This document shows positions 25,311 through 36,059 of a stretch of DNA of 64,000 nucleotides, one piece after another. A program made the translations under genes and the position numbers. Every line of letters starts with the position of its first letter. The stretch's first letter is position 1. The notes under the pieces were generated by a model, which searched no databases, had not been told where the DNA came from, and saw only the letters and a program-made list of their open reading frames with translations. Origin of the DNA: Sphingobium sp. EM0848 (GTDB taxonomy: Bacteria > Pseudomonadota > Alphaproteobacteria > Sphingomonadales > Sphingomonadaceae); NCBI RefSeq assembly GCF_013375555.1, contig NZ_JABXWB010000005.1:1796974-1860973 (forward strand), in the 5' to 3' direction.

Positions 25311-26848
25311 TCCGCCGCGATGGGGCCGGTTTGGGCGGTGGGCCGGCGGGCGAGCCATACCAGCGCGATCATTGCAAAGCTGATCGCACTGCTCACCCAG
25401 AAAATATCGATCGAAGAGAGCAGATAGGCCTGCTTCGCCATCTGCTGCGCGATCGCTCCGGCGGCGGCGTGGTCGTTGATACCGGTGCCGCCCAGCCGCT
25501 CGGTGGCCTGACTGAACTGACCGGTGAAGAGGGTGATCGCCTCCGACAGCCGGCTCTGGTGAAAGGCTTCGCGGCGGTCCCAGACCGTGGTGATGAGTGA
25601 GGCGGCAAAGCTGCTCATCGTGATGCGCACGAAGTTCGAGATGCCGGTCGCCATCGGCATTTTTTCAGGTGGAATCTCGCTGAGCGAAATCGTCAGCATG
25701 GCCATCAGGAAAGTGCTGGTCGCGACACCCTGCACCATCATCGGCGCTGTGAAGTGCCAGAAGTCGGTATCGGCCGAAAAGCCCGAGCGCATGGCAAAGG
25801 AGATGCCGAACGCCACAAAAGCGACGGTCGCGAGCCAGCGTGGATCGATCCGCCCCGAAATCCGGGTAATGAACGGTGTCAGCAGCACGGCGACCGCCCC
25901 GCTCGGCGCCGCGACCAGTCCGGCCCATGTCGCGGTATAGCCAAGCTCGCGCTGGAGCCAGAGCGGCAGCAGCAGGTTGTTGGCGAAGAACAGCGCAAAG
26001 CCCAGCGCCAGCGCCACGGTCCCGAGCGCGAAGTTGCGGTTCGCAAACAGGGTGAGGTCGACCGCCGGGTGATCGTCGGTGCGTTCCCAGATCAACCAGG
26101 CAAGGAAGCTGAGGACGGCCAATATCGCCATGACCACGATCATGGATGAATGGAACCAGTCGGCATTCTTGCCGAGGTCGAGGACGATCTGCAACGCGCC
26201 GACCCAGAAGGCCAGCATCAGGACGCCGACCCGGTCGAGCACGACCTTATGCGCGGGCGTATCGCGGCGATTCAGGACGTTCCACGTAACAAAAGCCGAA
26301 AACAGGCCGACGGGCACGTTGATCAGGAAAATCCAGCCCCAATGATAATTGTCGGAAATATATCCGCCCAGCAGCGGACCCGCCACCGGGCCGACCAGCG
26401 TCGTCATCGACCATACGCCAAGCGCCAGTGAACGCTTGGCTTCCGGAAAGATCGCAAGCAGCAGCGCCTGGCTGCCGGGGATCATCGGTCCCGAGACTCC
26501 GCCCTGAAGCAAGCGGAACAGGATGAGCGAGGGAAGGCTCCAGGCAATGCCGCAAAGGAAGGAGGCAAGGGTGAACAGCAACACCGAGACGACAAAGGTG
26601 CGCACAAGGCCATAGCGCCGCATCAGCCAGCCGGTCAGCGGCACCGAAACGCCGTTCGCGGCAGCGAAGGCGGTAATCACCCAGGTGCTGTTGTCGGAAC
26701 TCACGCCCAGATTACCGGCGATCGTCGTCAGCGAAACATTGGCGATGGTCGTGTCGAGCACCTGCATGAAGGTGCCAAGCGCCAATGCCACCGCGACAAT
26801 CCACAGCCCCCCTCCACGCAGCGGGACGTGGTCTGCGCCGCCGGTCAT
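25307..26848 (-). CDS. DHA2-family MFS multidrug exporter (EmrB-like)
   Basis: The protein is 513 residues with about 14 membrane segments. The DHA2 motifs are visible: LDTTIANVSLTTIAGNLGVS near residue 30 and the WVITAFAAANGVSVPLTGWLMRRYG stretch. It pumps hydrophobic compounds across the inner membrane in a tripartite pump with the two preceding genes; it overlaps the adaptor gene by four bases (ATGA). Confidence 0.94.
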   Translation of the reverse strand: MTGGADHVPLRGGGLWIVAVALALGTFMQVLDTTIANVSLTTIAGNLGVSSDNSTWVITAFAAANGVSVPLTGWLMRRYGLVRTFVVSVLLFTLASFLCGIAWSLPSLILFRLLQGGVSGPMIPGSQALLLAIFPEAKRSLALGVWSMTTLVGPVAGPLLGGYISDNYHWGWIFLINVPVGLFSAFVTWNVLNRRDTPAHKVVLDRVGVLMLAFWVGALQIVLDLGKNADWFHSSMIVVMAILAVLSFLAWLIWERTDDHPAVDLTLFANRNFALGTVALALGFALFFANNLLLPLWLQRELGYTATWAGLVAAPSGAVAVLLTPFITRISGRIDPRWLATVAFVAFGISFAMRSGFSADTDFWHFTAPMMVQGVATSTFLMAMLTISLSEIPPEKMPMATGISNFVRITMSSFAASLITTVWDRREAFHQSRLSEAITLFTGQFSQATERLGGTGINDHAAAGAIAQQMAKQAYLLSSIDIFWVSSAISFAMIALVWLARRPTAQTGPIAAD

Positions 26849-28080
26849 AGCCCCCTCCCGCCCGCATTCTCAGCGATGATCGCCGCGAGCCGCTGCTCGA
26901 CACCCGCGCCGCCATCATCGCTCTGCTGGCTCTGGAAATTGCGGGTCGCGGCGCGTGCCACCGGGATGCCGCTATGATCACGCGTATCGACCTTGACGGT
27001 AACCGACAGGCCGATGCGAAGCGGGTTATGATCCAGTTCGTGCGGATCGAGCGCGATGCGCACGGGCAGCCGCTGGACGATCTTAATCCAGTTGCCGCTG
27101 GCGTTCTGCGGCGGCAGTAGCGCGAAGGCATTGCCGCTGCCCGCGCCCAACCCCTCCACCTTGCCGTGAAAGGTGATGCTTGACCCATAGGCGTCGCTGG
27201 TGATGACGACAGGCTGGCCGACACGCAGGTCGGCAAGCTGCGTTTCGCGGAAGTTCGCGTCGATCCACAGGCGCTTGAGCGGCACGACGGCCATCAGCGG
27301 CGCTCCGGGCGAAACCTGCTGGCCAAGCTGGACCGCCCGCTTGGCGATCACGCCGTCGACAGGAGCGATGATGTGCATATGGCTTTTGACGATCGCCGCG
27401 CGGCGATAGGCGGCGATGGCTTCGAGTACATCGGGATTGGTGCGGATGCTGGTGCCCTGCACCGTCGAACTGGCCTGAGCATGGCGGCTCTGCGCCAGTG
27501 CGAGCGTGGCGGCGGCGGTGCGGACGCTGTCGGCGGCGTGCGAAACTTCCTCGCCCGATACGGCACCGTCGGCCGCAGCCTGCTGGCGCCGGGCAAGGTC
27601 GTTGCGGGCGCGCGAAAGTTCGGCATTGGCCTGGACGATTTCGGCGCTGGTTTCATCCACGCGCGCGAAAGCGGAGCGGACCGAGCGAACCGACTGCGCC
27701 AGCTTGGCCTCGGCCGCCGCCAGTTGCGCGTCGGCGGTTGCCGGATCGAGGTCGATCAGGGGTTCGCCGCGCCGGACGCTCTGGGTGTCATCGGCATGGA
27801 GCGCGATGACATTGCCCGCCTCGCGGCTGGTGATCGCGACCACATCGCCCGCGACATAGGCATCGTCCGTGCCCTCACTGTCGCCGGCGAGCAGGCTGTA
27901 CCCCCCATAAGCGGCAAGTCCGAGGCCCACGGCGGCACCTAGCAACAGGAAGCCCCGCTTGCGCGCCCTGCCCTTGTCATTGGGCTGGGGAGAGAATCCC
28001 GTCGGGTCGTCGGCGACTTCGGGAAGCGGATCGACCGGGGTCGCCGTGTCGGGTTCGAAATTGCGGACGATCTTGTTCAT
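26845..28080 (-). CDS. HlyD/EmrA-family periplasmic adaptor
   Basis: The protein is 411 residues. A cytoplasmic N-terminus and one membrane anchor (FLLLGAAVGLGLAAYGGYSLLAG, about residues 45-67) precede a biotinyl-lipoyl half-motif (AGNVIALHADDTQSVRRGEPLIDLDP), a long alpha-helical hairpin and the second half (GVIAKRAVQLGQQVSPGAPLMAVVP). It bridges the MFS pump to the outer membrane channel. Four-base overlaps join it to both neighbours. Confidence 0.94.
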   Translation of the reverse strand: MNKIVRNFEPDTATPVDPLPEVADDPTGFSPQPNDKGRARKRGFLLLGAAVGLGLAAYGGYSLLAGDSEGTDDAYVAGDVVAITSREAGNVIALHADDTQSVRRGEPLIDLDPATADAQLAAAEAKLAQSVRSVRSAFARVDETSAEIVQANAELSRARNDLARRQQAAADGAVSGEEVSHAADSVRTAAATLALAQSRHAQASSTVQGTSIRTNPDVLEAIAAYRRAAIVKSHMHIIAPVDGVIAKRAVQLGQQVSPGAPLMAVVPLKRLWIDANFRETQLADLRVGQPVVITSDAYGSSITFHGKVEGLGAGSGNAFALLPPQNASGNWIKIVQRLPVRIALDPHELDHNPLRIGLSVTVKVDTRDHSGIPVARAATRNFQSQQSDDGGAGVEQRLAAIIAENAGGRGL

Positions 28081-29528
28081 CGCATGGACCTTTGCGTCAG
28101 GGCGGCTGGGGCGGACGACTGGATCGGTAGCGGAGCGAAGCCGCCGCCGAGCGCGGTAAGAAGCTGGATGCGGTGGATCATGCCGTCGGCGTCGATGTTT
28201 GCCTGGTCTTGCCTCGCGGCGAGCAGGCGGTCTCCGGTGGCAAGGACATCCAGGCGCGAGCCAAGTCCGCTCCGCACCCGCACGCCGTCAAGCCGCACAG
28301 TTTCCTGAAGATCGGCAAGGATGGCGCGTTGCTCATGCGCATCGGCCGCACTGGTGTCGACGGCGGACAGCGCATCGGCCGCCTGCTTCACGGCATCGAT
28401 CACCAGGCCGTTATAGTCCGCCACAGCGACGTCGATCTGGCCGACTGCCGCTTTATAGTCGGCCTTGAGCCGTCCGCCCTCGAAGATCGGCAGATGGATG
28501 GCCGGACCAACACCGGCAGCAAGGGCGCCGCCGGTGAAGAGCGAGCCGAGGCCAAGTGCCGAAGCGCCCAGAAAAGCCCGAATGTCCACATTGGGATAGA
28601 AGGCAGCGCGAGCGGCGCGGCGTCCCGCTTCGCTGGCGTCCACCCTCGCTCTGGCCGCCATGATATCGGCGCGGCGCGCGATCAGATCGGCGGGCAACAC
28701 GGTCGGAACAGGCAATACCCCGTCAAGCCTGAGCATCGGCGCACCGATCGTGGCATGATAGTCGGCGCCCCTGCCTGCGAGCGCGGCAAGGGCATGGATC
28801 ATCAGCGCGCGATTGCCTTCGGCGCGGACCTGCCGCTGCCGGGCCTGCGCCAGCAAGGTTTGCGCCGCGCGAATGTCGAAATCGCTTGCAAGGGCGCTGG
28901 CCTTGCGGGTTTCGGCAAGTTTCAATGAGGCTTCGCGGGATTGTATGAATTCGGTTGCGATCCTCGCCTCGGTATCGGCGCGTGTCAAATTGGCATAGGT
29001 TTCGGCGACCGCACCGCTGAGCGTGACACGGGCGGCCGCAAGATCGAACAACGCAGCGTCAGCCGAAGCACGCGCCTGATCGACGATCGCCTTCTGCTTG
29101 CCCGCAAGGTCGAGCGACCAGCTCAAACTGGCCTGTGCCGTCCCTATCCATTGGCCCGATCCCGCATAGGGCGGTGGAATCAGTGCCTTTTCGCTTAGAC
29201 GCTGGCGCTGCTCGGAAATATCCGCGCCGATCTGCGGCAGCAGCCCCGCCCTTTGCGCGGCGATGCCAGCCTGAGCGATGCGCAACCGGGCCATGGCGGC
29301 TTCCAGCGTGGGATTGCCGGCCAGTGCGTCAGCCATGATCCGGTCAAGCTGTGGATCGCCAAGTGCGGTCCACCAGTCGGGTGCGATCTGCGCCACGTCC
29401 GCCGCGCCAAGGCCGAGCGATGATGCGCTGACCTGCTCGACCTGCGGCGCGACCTTGGGGATCGCGGCGCAGCCTGCCAGCAATGCCGCCGTCAAAAGGG
29501 CGAGCGAGCGTCGATAGGGACTGGACAT
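28077..29528 (-). CDS. RND/EmrAB-type outer membrane efflux channel (NodT family lipoprotein)
   Basis: The protein is 483 residues from ATG 29528. A lipoprotein signal (LALLTAALLAGC, lipobox LAGC) precedes two OEP (TolC-type) repeats (NPTLEAAMARLRIAQAGI..., ARVDASEAGRRAARAAFYPNVDIRAF). It is the exit channel for the EmrAB-like pump encoded downstream in the same operon. Confidence 0.94.
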   Translation of the reverse strand: MSSPYRRSLALLTAALLAGCAAIPKVAPQVEQVSASSLGLGAADVAQIAPDWWTALGDPQLDRIMADALAGNPTLEAAMARLRIAQAGIAAQRAGLLPQIGADISEQRQRLSEKALIPPPYAGSGQWIGTAQASLSWSLDLAGKQKAIVDQARASADAALFDLAAARVTLSGAVAETYANLTRADTEARIATEFIQSREASLKLAETRKASALASDFDIRAAQTLLAQARQRQVRAEGNRALMIHALAALAGRGADYHATIGAPMLRLDGVLPVPTVLPADLIARRADIMAARARVDASEAGRRAARAAFYPNVDIRAFLGASALGLGSLFTGGALAAGVGPAIHLPIFEGGRLKADYKAAVGQIDVAVADYNGLVIDAVKQAADALSAVDTSAADAHEQRAILADLQETVRLDGVRVRSGLGSRLDVLATGDRLLAARQDQANIDADGMIHRIQLLTALGGGFAPLPIQSSAPAALTQRSMR

Positions 29529-29557
29529 GATCAATCACCCTGCTGCTGGAGGACGGG

Positions 29558-30349
29558 TCAACCTCGGTAGCGTGCGGCTGGCGTGCTGGTGGACAACTGG
29601 CCGGCCATGGCCTGCCGCGCCGCCTCGAAATCATTCCAGAGGCGTTCGTCGTGAAGGCCCGGAATGGTCGCGAACTCGCCGCGTTCAAGCCCGTTCAGGG
29701 CGGCGTCGACCAGATCGTCGGCACGCATCACGATCTCGCTCGGCAGATGCTCAAGGGGCTGGCCCGATACTTCCCAGAAATCGGTGGCGGTCGCTCCGGG
29801 CAGGACGACCTGCACATGGACGCCCGTACCGTCCAGTTCACGGCGCAGGCTCTGGCTGAAAGCCAATACGAAGGCCTTGGTGCCGCCATAGACGCCGTTC
29901 AGCAGTTCGGGCGCCACCGCGACAACCGATGCGATATTGACAATCGCGCCCCGGCCGCGCGCGACAAAGGCGGGAACCGCCGCATAGCTGAGACGCATCA
30001 GGGCTTCGACGTTGATGGAGACCATCGCGCTCATCGTGTCGACATCGGCCTCCAGCGCCCGTGCGGCCGATCCGATACCGGCATTGTTGATCAGCAGCGC
30101 GATCCGGCGATCATTGCTCACGCGCGTCTCGACGCGCCGCAGATCGGCGGGGTCGCCCAGATCGGCGGCCAGCGTCTCGACCTCGCGCGCCGTTGCTTTG
30201 CGGATACTGTCAGCCACCTCTTCCAGCCTATCGGCGCGGCGCGCGACCAGGATCAGGTCATAGCCCTGACGGGCCAGGCGATCGGCATAGATGGCGCCGA
30301 TACCGCTCGACGCTCCGGTGATGAGGGCAGTGCCCTTGGCTTCGCTCAT
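29558..30349 (-). CDS. Short-chain dehydrogenase/reductase
   Basis: The protein is 263 residues. It has the cofactor motif TGASSGIG, NNAG (LLINNAGIG), Ser in NIASVVAV, and the catalytic VYGGTKAFV (YxxxK). ATG 30349 follows GGAAAGGA; the upstream extension to 30535 is not family-like. It starts an apparent transcription unit leading into the efflux operon, with 29 bases between them. Substrate unknown. Confidence 0.93.
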   Translation of the reverse strand: MSEAKGTALITGASSGIGAIYADRLARQGYDLILVARRADRLEEVADSIRKATAREVETLAADLGDPADLRRVETRVSNDRRIALLINNAGIGSAARALEADVDTMSAMVSINVEALMRLSYAAVPAFVARGRGAIVNIASVVAVAPELLNGVYGGTKAFVLAFSQSLRRELDGTGVHVQVVLPGATATDFWEVSGQPLEHLPSEIVMRADDLVDAALNGLERGEFATIPGLHDERLWNDFEAARQAMAGQLSTSTPAARYRG

Positions 30350-30742
30350 CGTTCGTCCTTTCCCAATTTCCGCCGGCATGCAGGGCCGGCAGCGAACGGT
30401 GGCGATGTAATTCCGCTGCTGAAGTGCAGTACCGGCGGAAAATGAGAGCGAGCCTCTCATCTGACGGAAGGGAGGGACAGTGCGCGCCAAAGGGCGCAAA
30501 CAGCGCGCAATCACGGGGCCGCCCAATCGCGGCAAGCGCCACCCTCAGCGACAGGCGCTGGTATGGATAGACATGAAAAATGTGCTGCCGCCTTTCAGCG
30601 ACAGCACATCCAGCACCCCTCCCCGGCCCGTCGAGGATTATTTGAATCTGAACTTCGAGGTCACGCCATGGCTCGTTCCGAAATCCTCTTCACGGCCGCA
30701 CTTTGTTATCCGTAATTCTGGTCGTTACCCAAAATTGCGAAA
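30350..30742. other. 393-base gene-free stretch
   Basis: It contains the promoter region of the SDR-efflux operon on the left and the terminator of the Baeyer-Villiger gene at 30576-30608. A 111-codon open frame from 30480 on the plus strand has no ribosome binding site or family features and was not accepted as a gene. Confidence 0.6.
30576..30608 (-). terminator. Rho-independent terminator after the monooxygenase gene
   Basis: On the minus strand TGTGCTGTCGC pairs with GCGGCAGCACA (one T-G pair), with a short CTGAAAG-type loop, followed by TTTTTC (30580-30575). It lies about 135 bases after the stop codon at 30743. Confidence 0.8.
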
Positions 30743-32575
30743 TTATTTTATCAATCGCATGCCAACCATTTGGCCTTCATTGCGCCAATCATCCAACAAC
30801 TTGTCGAAGGCATAGAAACCAGCGGCGTATCGTTCCCCGATTGCTGCGCGGATGCCGCCATTGCCGCCACCTTCATTATTATAATAACCAGGGGTGCATT
30901 GTTCGAGGAAGGTGTTCGGCGGGGCGAGTTCGTGGACCGTCCTGACCCAGTCGTCCTGGGCCTCTACGGTCGGTTCGACTGTGGTTGCGCCTCGGACACG
31001 GGCCTCGGCGATGATATAGGCGATATGCTCACCCTGCTGAACATAATTCGCAGTCACGCTCGCATTCCCGCCGCCCTGCGTATAGCCGGTGAAGAACATG
31101 CCGGGAAAACCATGGCTGGTCATGCCATGCAATGTGCGGAATCCGTCGCGCCAGTGATCGTAAAGTGACAACCCGTCCCGGCCGTCAATCGCCTCTATGC
31201 CGGAGGCGACCTTCTGGTCCTGAGCCGAGATCTCGAAACCGCTGGCGAAGATGATGCAGTCGACCTCATGTTCCTGATCATTGGCGATCAGTCCCTTCTC
31301 CGTCACGCGTTCAACGCCTTTCGATCCGGAAACGTCGACCAGTGTCACATTGGACCGATTGAATGTCTCCAGATAATCATTGCTGGAGCAGGGCCGCTTG
31401 CACATGTAGCGATAATAGGGTTTCAACGCCTCGGCCGTGGCCGGATCTTCCACGATGTCGTCGACCCGGCGGCGAATACGTTCCATGACGCCATAATCCT
31501 CCTCCTCACGGATGGCGGCCAGGTCATCGGTCGACAGATTGGCATGGCCGTTGATCCGCGCGGACACATTGCGGCCGACTTCGGTAAAGAAATCGCAGCT
31601 GATATCCTCCGTCGCCGGGATGGAGGGGAACGGGTCGGACGCGAAGGCATGGAAATTGGCCTGGCGCTCCTTTTGCCAGCCCGGTTTGAGCGATGCCGCC
31701 CATTCAGGATCGGTCGGCGGATTGCGGCGCGCGTCCACAGCGGAGGGGGTACGCTGAAAGACCGTGAGATGCCTGGCGTAACGCCCGAGATAAGGGACGA
31801 TCTGAATCGCGGTCGCGCCGGTGCCGATCACGGCCACCCGTTTGTCGGCCAGCTTGTCGAGCGTCGTGTCGGTCGTATTACCGCCGGTATAGTCATAATC
31901 CCAGCGAGCGGAGTGGAATGCGTGCCCCTTGAAGCTGTGGAGGCCCGCTATGCCCGGCAGCTTGGGCTTGCTCCATGGCCCGGTCGCCATCACGACATAG
32001 CGTGCGCGCAATTCATCGTCATGATTGGTGGTGATCGTCCAGCGCTGGGTCGCTTCATTCCAGCGGATCGCACGGATCATCGTACCGAACAGGGCGCCTT
32101 CATAAAGGCCGAAATGCGTGCCGATATTGCGGCAATGCTGGTAGATTTCGACGCCGTCCGGAAACCGCTTGGACGGCATATAGTTCAGCTCTTCCAGCAG
32201 TGGAATGTAGCAATAGGATTCATTGTCGCACTGGATACCGGGATAGCGGTTCCAATACCAGACGCCTCCAAAATCGCCGCCCATCTCGATGATCCGCACA
32301 TCGTCGACGCCCGCCTTCTTCAGATGCGCGCCCGCCAGCAGCCCGGCAAAACCGCCGCCGATGACGACGACTTCGACATCATCGACGATAGGGTCGCGCA
32401 CCACCGGAGGCATGTGCGGATCATTTTCCCAGAAGTCGGGATCCTCACCCCCACCCGTATGGATATATTGCGCTGTACCATCCTTGCGGAGGCGCTTGTC
32501 GCGCTCCTGCGCATATTTGTCGCGCAGCGCCTGAAGATCAATGTCTTTCGGCGTAACGGACGGACCACAACGCAT
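30743..32575 (-). CDS. Type I Baeyer-Villiger monooxygenase (flavin, NADPH)
   Basis: The protein is 610 residues, the long form with an N-terminal extension of about 60. It has the FAD motif GGGFAG (73-78) and the fingerprint FxGxxxHxxxW at 215-225 ([11 protein letters not shown], then D), and a second Rossmann motif VIGTGATA. Such enzymes insert one oxygen next to a ketone, giving esters or lactones. It points left and ends at a clear terminator. Within the island it would produce ester or lactone substrates for the hydrolases and acyl-CoA genes nearby. Confidence 0.93.
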   Translation of the reverse strand: MRCGPSVTPKDIDLQALRDKYAQERDKRLRKDGTAQYIHTGGGEDPDFWENDPHMPPVVRDPIVDDVEVVVIGGGFAGLLAGAHLKKAGVDDVRIIEMGGDFGGVWYWNRYPGIQCDNESYCYIPLLEELNYMPSKRFPDGVEIYQHCRNIGTHFGLYEGALFGTMIRAIRWNEATQRWTITTNHDDELRARYVVMATGPWSKPKLPGIAGLHSFKGHAFHSARWDYDYTGGNTTDTTLDKLADKRVAVIGTGATAIQIVPYLGRYARHLTVFQRTPSAVDARRNPPTDPEWAASLKPGWQKERQANFHAFASDPFPSIPATEDISCDFFTEVGRNVSARINGHANLSTDDLAAIREEEDYGVMERIRRRVDDIVEDPATAEALKPYYRYMCKRPCSSNDYLETFNRSNVTLVDVSGSKGVERVTEKGLIANDQEHEVDCIIFASGFEISAQDQKVASGIEAIDGRDGLSLYDHWRDGFRTLHGMTSHGFPGMFFTGYTQGGGNASVTANYVQQGEHIAYIIAEARVRGATTVEPTVEAQDDWVRTVHELAPPNTFLEQCTPGYYNNEGGGNGGIRAAIGERYAAGFYAFDKLLDDWRNEGQMVGMRLIK

Positions 32576-32767
32576 GCAACTCTCCCTTGATATTACTCTC
32601 TATCCAACAGTTCCTTCGCCGGTCGCACGGCGGGCGGCATAATGGCGCCGTCGCCTGCTGACGAAGCTCCGGCAATGTTGGCCACCGGATCGCTCAACAA
32701 AGATGACGCGGCCGCCGGCCTTTTCCTCAGCCATTTTTTGGCAACGTGTCGAACAGAAACCGGCAAT

Positions 32768-33589
32768 TCATTCCGCCGCCTCCCCCAAGGCATCGAGCGC
32801 GCCGCCCCGCCAGGGACGGAAACGGGGCAGACGCTTCTCCTGGGTGGCGGCAAGACTTTCGTGCTGATCGGGATGTCCGAGCGTATCGCGGACCAGCCCA
32901 TCGGCGGCGCGGCAGGCCGCGTCCAGATCCTGCGTCAGATCGGTGTAAATCTGGCCCTTCATCGCCGCCATCGACAGGGGCGACACATGGGTCGCGAGCA
33001 GCGCGGCATAGGCCTGCGCCTCGCTCAGTAGATGCTCCGCCTCACACAGACGGTCGACAAAGCCGATCCGCTGCGCCTCTTCGCCATCAATGGTGCGCGC
33101 GGAAAGAATGAGGTCGAGCGCCCGCGAAAGGCCGATCTGGCGCGGCAGGATATGGCTGATCCCATGTTCCGCGACCAAGCCCCGGCGCGAGAACATGGTG
33201 TTGAACTTTGCCGCTGTGCTGGCAAAGCGAATGTCCGCCATCATTGCGAGGATGAAGCCGCCGCCGACCGCCGGACCGTTGACCGCAGCGATGATCGGCT
33301 TCGAAATGTCCGGTAGCCAAGTGAAGAGACCGGGTCGCCGATGCTTGGGCGGATCGGGCAGTTCCTTCCTGATCGTGTTGGTCAGCGCGGCAAGATCGAG
33401 GCCCGAACAGAAGCCGCGTCCCGCACCTGTGATAACGATCGCGGCAATAGCCGGATCGGCTTCGCACTGACGGAAGATATCCTCGATCGCGTCGATCATG
33501 GGCAGGGTCAGCGCATTCAGGCGATCGGGCCGGTTCAGCGTCAGCGTCGCAACTCCGCCCGTCACAGTCAAAAGGATATCGTCGTGCAC
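32768..33589 (-). CDS. Enoyl-CoA hydratase/isomerase (crotonase family)
   Basis: The protein is about 273 residues. The crotonase oxyanion-hole segments are visible: GRGFCSGLDL (about residue 58) and NGPAVGGGFILAMMADIRFAS. GTG 33589 has GAGAGG six bases upstream; ATG 33607 also fits the frame but has no ribosome binding site and directly abuts a palindrome. It would hydrate or isomerise enoyl-CoA. It is divergent from the phosphotransferase-acyl-CoA dehydrogenase-SDR operon and likely in the same pathway. Confidence 0.9.
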   Translation of the reverse strand: MHDDILLTVTGGVATLTLNRPDRLNALTLPMIDAIEDIFRQCEADPAIAAIVITGAGRGFCSGLDLAALTNTIRKELPDPPKHRRPGLFTWLPDISKPIIAAVNGPAVGGGFILAMMADIRFASTAAKFNTMFSRRGLVAEHGISHILPRQIGLSRALDLILSARTIDGEEAQRIGFVDRLCEAEHLLSEAQAYAALLATHVSPLSMAAMKGQIYTDLTQDLDAACRAADGLVRDTLGHPDQHESLAATQEKRLPRFRPWRGGALDALGEAAE

Positions 33590-33607
33590 GAACCGCCTCT
33601 CTTTCAT

Positions 33608-33620
33608 CTAATTTGATTAG
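33608..33620. promoter_or_regulatory. CTAAT-N3-ATTAG palindrome
   Basis: CTAATTTGATTAG has perfect five-base arms. It sits in the divergent gap between the hydratase gene and the phosphotransferase operon. The same motif occurs at 39439-39451, and a near copy at 39504-39516, between another divergent pair of the island. Confidence 0.55.
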
Positions 33621-33745
33621 TTTACATGCAACAAAGGCAGACGCAAGGCTGTTGATCCATCCACCGGGCGCAAAAACAGGAAAGGGCTTGGCAGGTAGCG
33701 ATATTTTCAATTAATCCAATAATGATTATATCGGGAGGCGAGGAA

Positions 33746-34795
33746 TTGGCGACGCTAGAGATGGCCCAATGGCGGGATTGGCTCGACCGTGACCGACTCG
33801 CGGCGTGGATGGAAGCGCAGGGTCTTGGAACCGGCACGATTGCGGAGGTCACGCCACTAGCGGGTGGTACGCAGAACATTCTGCTGCGCTTCCGTTATGC
33901 TGACCGGATGATGGTGATGCGCCGTCCGTCCCTGCACCCGCGCCCCGAAGCCGACAAGACGATGCAGCGGGAAGCGCGGATGCTGGCCGCGCTGGCGGAC
34001 AGCGATGTGCCTCACCCCCGGCTGATCGCGGCGTGCGACGATCCTTCCGTGCTGGGCGCCTCCTTCTACCTGATGGCTGAAGTCGAGGGCTTCAATGCGA
34101 CGCAGGGCCTGCCCGAAACCCACCATGATCCGGCCGTGCAGCATCAAATGGGCCTCGCGCTGATCGATCCCATCGTCGCGCTCGGCAAGGTCGATTATCG
34201 CGCTGCGGGTCTCATCGACTTCGGCAAGCCCGACGATTTCCTCGCCCGGCAGGTGGCGCGCTGGCAGCGGCAATTGGTCAGCTATGCGCAGTTCCCCGAC
34301 TGGCAAGGCCCCTCCGGCCTGCCCTATGTCGACCGGATCGGGTCATGGCTGGAGGCGCATCGCCCGGCCCGTTTTGCGCCCGGCATCCTGCATGGCGACT
34401 ATCATATGGCGAATGTGATGTACGCCCATGACGGCCCGGAGGTCGCCGCCGTGATCGACTGGGAACTGACGACGGTGGGCGATCCGCTGCTCGATCTGGG
34501 CTGGGTGCTCGCGACCTGGCCGGGGCCGGATATGGAGACGACCACGACCCTGGATGTGCAGCCGTGGGTCGGCTTCCCCAAGGCGCCCGAACTGGTCGAG
34601 CGCTATCGCGCGGGCAGCGAGCGGGATCTGTCGGCCATCGACTGGTACACGGTCCTCGCCTGCTACAAGCTCGCCATCATCTTGGAAGGCAGCAACGCCC
34701 GCGCCTCCGCCGGCCTCGCCGAGCAGGAGACAGCGGCCATGCTGCACAAGGGCGCGGTCGGCCTGCTGGAGCGGGCACGCGGCATCATCGCTTAA
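33746..34795 (+). CDS. APH-family phosphotransferase (LvaA / ACAD10-11 kinase-like)
   Basis: The protein is about 349 residues. The aminoglycoside-phosphotransferase fold shows the catalytic [10 protein letters not shown] and the metal motif [20 protein letters not shown] 33746 is preferred because GGGAGG ends seven bases upstream; ATG 33722 has no such site. In levulinate catabolism (LvaA) and in animal ACAD10/11, kinases of this family phosphorylate the 4-hydroxyl of 4-hydroxyacyl-CoA. The next genes are an acyl-CoA dehydrogenase and an SDR in the same order as lvaC and lvaD, supporting that role. Confidence 0.88.
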   Translation: MATLEMAQWRDWLDRDRLAAWMEAQGLGTGTIAEVTPLAGGTQNILLRFRYADRMMVMRRPSLHPRPEADKTMQREARMLAALADSDVPHPRLIAACDDPSVLGASFYLMAEVEGFNATQGLPETHHDPAVQHQMGLALIDPIVALGKVDYRAAGLIDFGKPDDFLARQVARWQRQLVSYAQFPDWQGPSGLPYVDRIGSWLEAHRPARFAPGILHGDYHMANVMYAHDGPEVAAVIDWELTTVGDPLLDLGWVLATWPGPDMETTTTLDVQPWVGFPKAPELVERYRAGSERDLSAIDWYTVLACYKLAIILEGSNARASAGLAEQETAAMLHKGAVGLLERARGIIA

Positions 34796-34818
34796 AACGA
34801 ACAGAAGAGAGGAAGCCC

Positions 34819-36045
34819 ATGAATTTCGAGCCGACTGAAAAAATGCGCGATCTGGCTGCCCGGCTGGAGGCGTTCATGGACGCGCATGTCTATCCCGCCG
34901 AAAAGGCCGAGCATGAATGGCATGCCGACCCGGCGCATCTCTGGCAGGAGTGGCCTGGGCTGGAAGAATTGAAGCAGAAGGCGCGGGCCGAGGGCCTGTG
35001 GAACCTGTTCCTGCCGCATGATTATGGCGCGCTCAGCCCCGGCCTCAGCAATCTGGAATATGCGCCGCTGGCCGAGATCATGGGCCGCGTCCCCTGGTCG
35101 CCGGAGGTGTTCAATTGCTCGGCGCCCGACACCGGCAATATGGAAGTGCTTGCCCGTTTCGGCACGCCCGAACAGCAGGAGCGGTGGCTGACACCGCTGA
35201 TGGACGGGCAAATCCGCTCGGCCTATGCCATGACCGAGCCTGCGGTCGCGTCGTCCGATGCCACCAATATTGCGACCACCATCCTGCCCGATGGCGACGA
35301 TTATGTCATCAACGGCCGCAAATGGTGGATTTCAGGGGTCATGCACCCGCGTTGCGAACTGCTGCTGGTGATGGGACGCACCCTGCCCGACGCCCCCCGG
35401 CATCAGCAGCATTCGACCATCCTCGTGCCGCGCGACACGCCAGGTCTCAGCATCGTGCGGACCATGACGGTGATGGGGCGCACCCATTCGCCCGGCGGTG
35501 AGACGGAATTGCTGTTCGACAATGTCCGCGTGCCACGAGCGAACATCATATTGGGCGAAGGGCGCGGCTTCGAGATCGCGCAGGGGCGCCTTGGGCCGGG
35601 CCGTATCCATCATTGCATGCGCTCGATCGGGCAGGCGCAGCGGGCGCTCGAATATATGGCGCGGCGGGTGGAAAACCGCATCGCCTTTAGCCGCAAGATA
35701 GCCGAACAGAGCAGCATAAGGCAGGATATCGCCAAGAGCTTCTGCGAGGTCGAAATGGCCCGGCTGCTGACGCTGAAAGCGGCCGATGCGATGGACCGGG
35801 TCGGCAACAAGGGGGCGCGCGACCTGATCGCGGCGATCAAGGTCGTCGCCCCGCAAATGGCCCAGACCGTGTGCGACCGGGCGATTCAGGCGCATGGCGC
35901 GATGGGCCTGAGCGACGATACGCCGATCGCCTATGCGCTCGCCACGAACCGCTTCGTGCGCATCGCCGATGGGCCGGATGAGGTTCATATGTCGCAATTG
36001 GGCAAGCTCAAGATCGCCGAATATAACGCGCTGCCGGTGCGCTGA
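34819..36045 (+). CDS. Acyl-CoA dehydrogenase (ACAD10/11, LvaC-like)
   Basis: The protein is 408 residues with the acyl-CoA dehydrogenase three-part fold. Landmarks are [33 protein letters not shown], and [22 protein letters not shown], the latter typical of the ACAD10/11 group. ATG 34819 follows AGAGAGGAAG. Preceded by an APH-type kinase 23 bases upstream, it probably removes phosphate from a 4-phosphoacyl-CoA to give an enoyl-CoA rather than performing ordinary dehydrogenation. That chemistry is inferred from LvaC and ACAD11. Confidence 0.9.
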   Translation: MNFEPTEKMRDLAARLEAFMDAHVYPAEKAEHEWHADPAHLWQEWPGLEELKQKARAEGLWNLFLPHDYGALSPGLSNLEYAPLAEIMGRVPWSPEVFNCSAPDTGNMEVLARFGTPEQQERWLTPLMDGQIRSAYAMTEPAVASSDATNIATTILPDGDDYVINGRKWWISGVMHPRCELLLVMGRTLPDAPRHQQHSTILVPRDTPGLSIVRTMTVMGRTHSPGGETELLFDNVRVPRANIILGEGRGFEIAQGRLGPGRIHHCMRSIGQAQRALEYMARRVENRIAFSRKIAEQSSIRQDIAKSFCEVEMARLLTLKAADAMDRVGNKGARDLIAAIKVVAPQMAQTVCDRAIQAHGAMGLSDDTPIAYALATNRFVRIADGPDEVHMSQLGKLKIAEYNALPVR

Positions 36046-36059
36046 AGGGAGGATCAGCC

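Noticed and set aside
30480..30815. 111-codon plus-strand open frame in an intergenic region
   Set aside because: No ribosome binding site, no recognisable domain, and it runs over a terminator and into a convergent real gene.
31268..32590. 440-codon plus-strand open frame opposite the Baeyer-Villiger gene
   Set aside because: It mirrors the real gene in GC-rich antisense; no ribosome binding site or domain motif, while the minus strand has full flavin monooxygenase signatures.
34564..34818. Upstream extension of the acyl-CoA dehydrogenase frame (85 codons)
   Set aside because: It overlaps the phosphotransferase gene in another frame; AGAGAGGAAG before ATG 34819 decides the start.
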